A stretch of DNA of 5,861 bases from the NCBI GenBank assembly GCA_024763595.1, contig JANTFK010000242.1, positions 1 to 5,861 on the forward strand, given 5' to 3'. Numbering within the stretch: position 1 is the stretch's first letter; each line of letters starts with the position of its first letter. Origin of the DNA: Bacteroidales bacterium. GTDB lineage: Bacteria; Bacteroidota; Bacteroidia; Bacteroidales; GCA-2748055. Below, piece by piece: positions 5,846 through 5,861 of this stretch. The notes beneath the pieces were generated by a model that worked only from the letters and a program-made list of their open reading frames with translations, was not told the DNA's origin and did not search any database. The translations under genes were made by a program, and so were the position numbers.

Positions 5846-5861
5846 GAATATCCCTTATATT

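Overview
The window looks like a piece of a Bacteroidota chromosome. The strongest pointer is a PorP/SprF-family outer-membrane protein, a family essentially confined to that phylum. Supporting signs are A/T-rich upstream regions without clear Shine-Dalgarno sequences, promoter-like TTG...TAnnTTT pairs spaced 18-20 nt apart, a PD40-propeller envelope protein and small lipoproteins. Base composition looks even across the window, and I see no insertion sequence, integrase, tRNA, rRNA or CRISPR array. All seven genes lie on the minus strand, so transcription runs from high to low coordinates.

Right part (about 5861 to 2142). A small lipoprotein of unknown function (5305-5766) has its own candidate promoter with a perfect palindrome over it. 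After 91 nt come a PorP/SprF-like protein (4275-5213) and, 10 nt further on, an exported PD40 beta-propeller protein with a C-terminal SPOR domain (2768-4264). Only 5 nt after that lies upp, uracil phosphoribosyltransferase (2142-2762). The PorP/SprF plus propeller pair resembles the PorP-PorE attachment module of the type IX secretion system (T9SS). Here a SPOR domain stands where PorE carries an OmpA-like peptidoglycan-binding domain. upp is probably a passenger in the same transcript.

Middle (2049 to 1536). A short secreted protein (1621-2049), probably a dimeric alpha/beta-barrel (ABM/NIPSNAP-like) fold, has a 17-bp inverted repeat just before its start codon and a clear intrinsic terminator after it.

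Left part (1531 to 1). A new transcription unit begins after that terminator. It encodes a class I polyphosphate kinase 2 (651-1481) and, 8 nt later, a lipoprotein of the 3-keto-disaccharide hydrolase (DUF1080) family that runs off the left edge.

Nothing in the window proves a wholly new system. The most interesting item is the PorP/SprF - PD40-SPOR pair with its upstream lipoprotein, as a possible variant envelope module. No gene-free stretch exceeds 140 nt.
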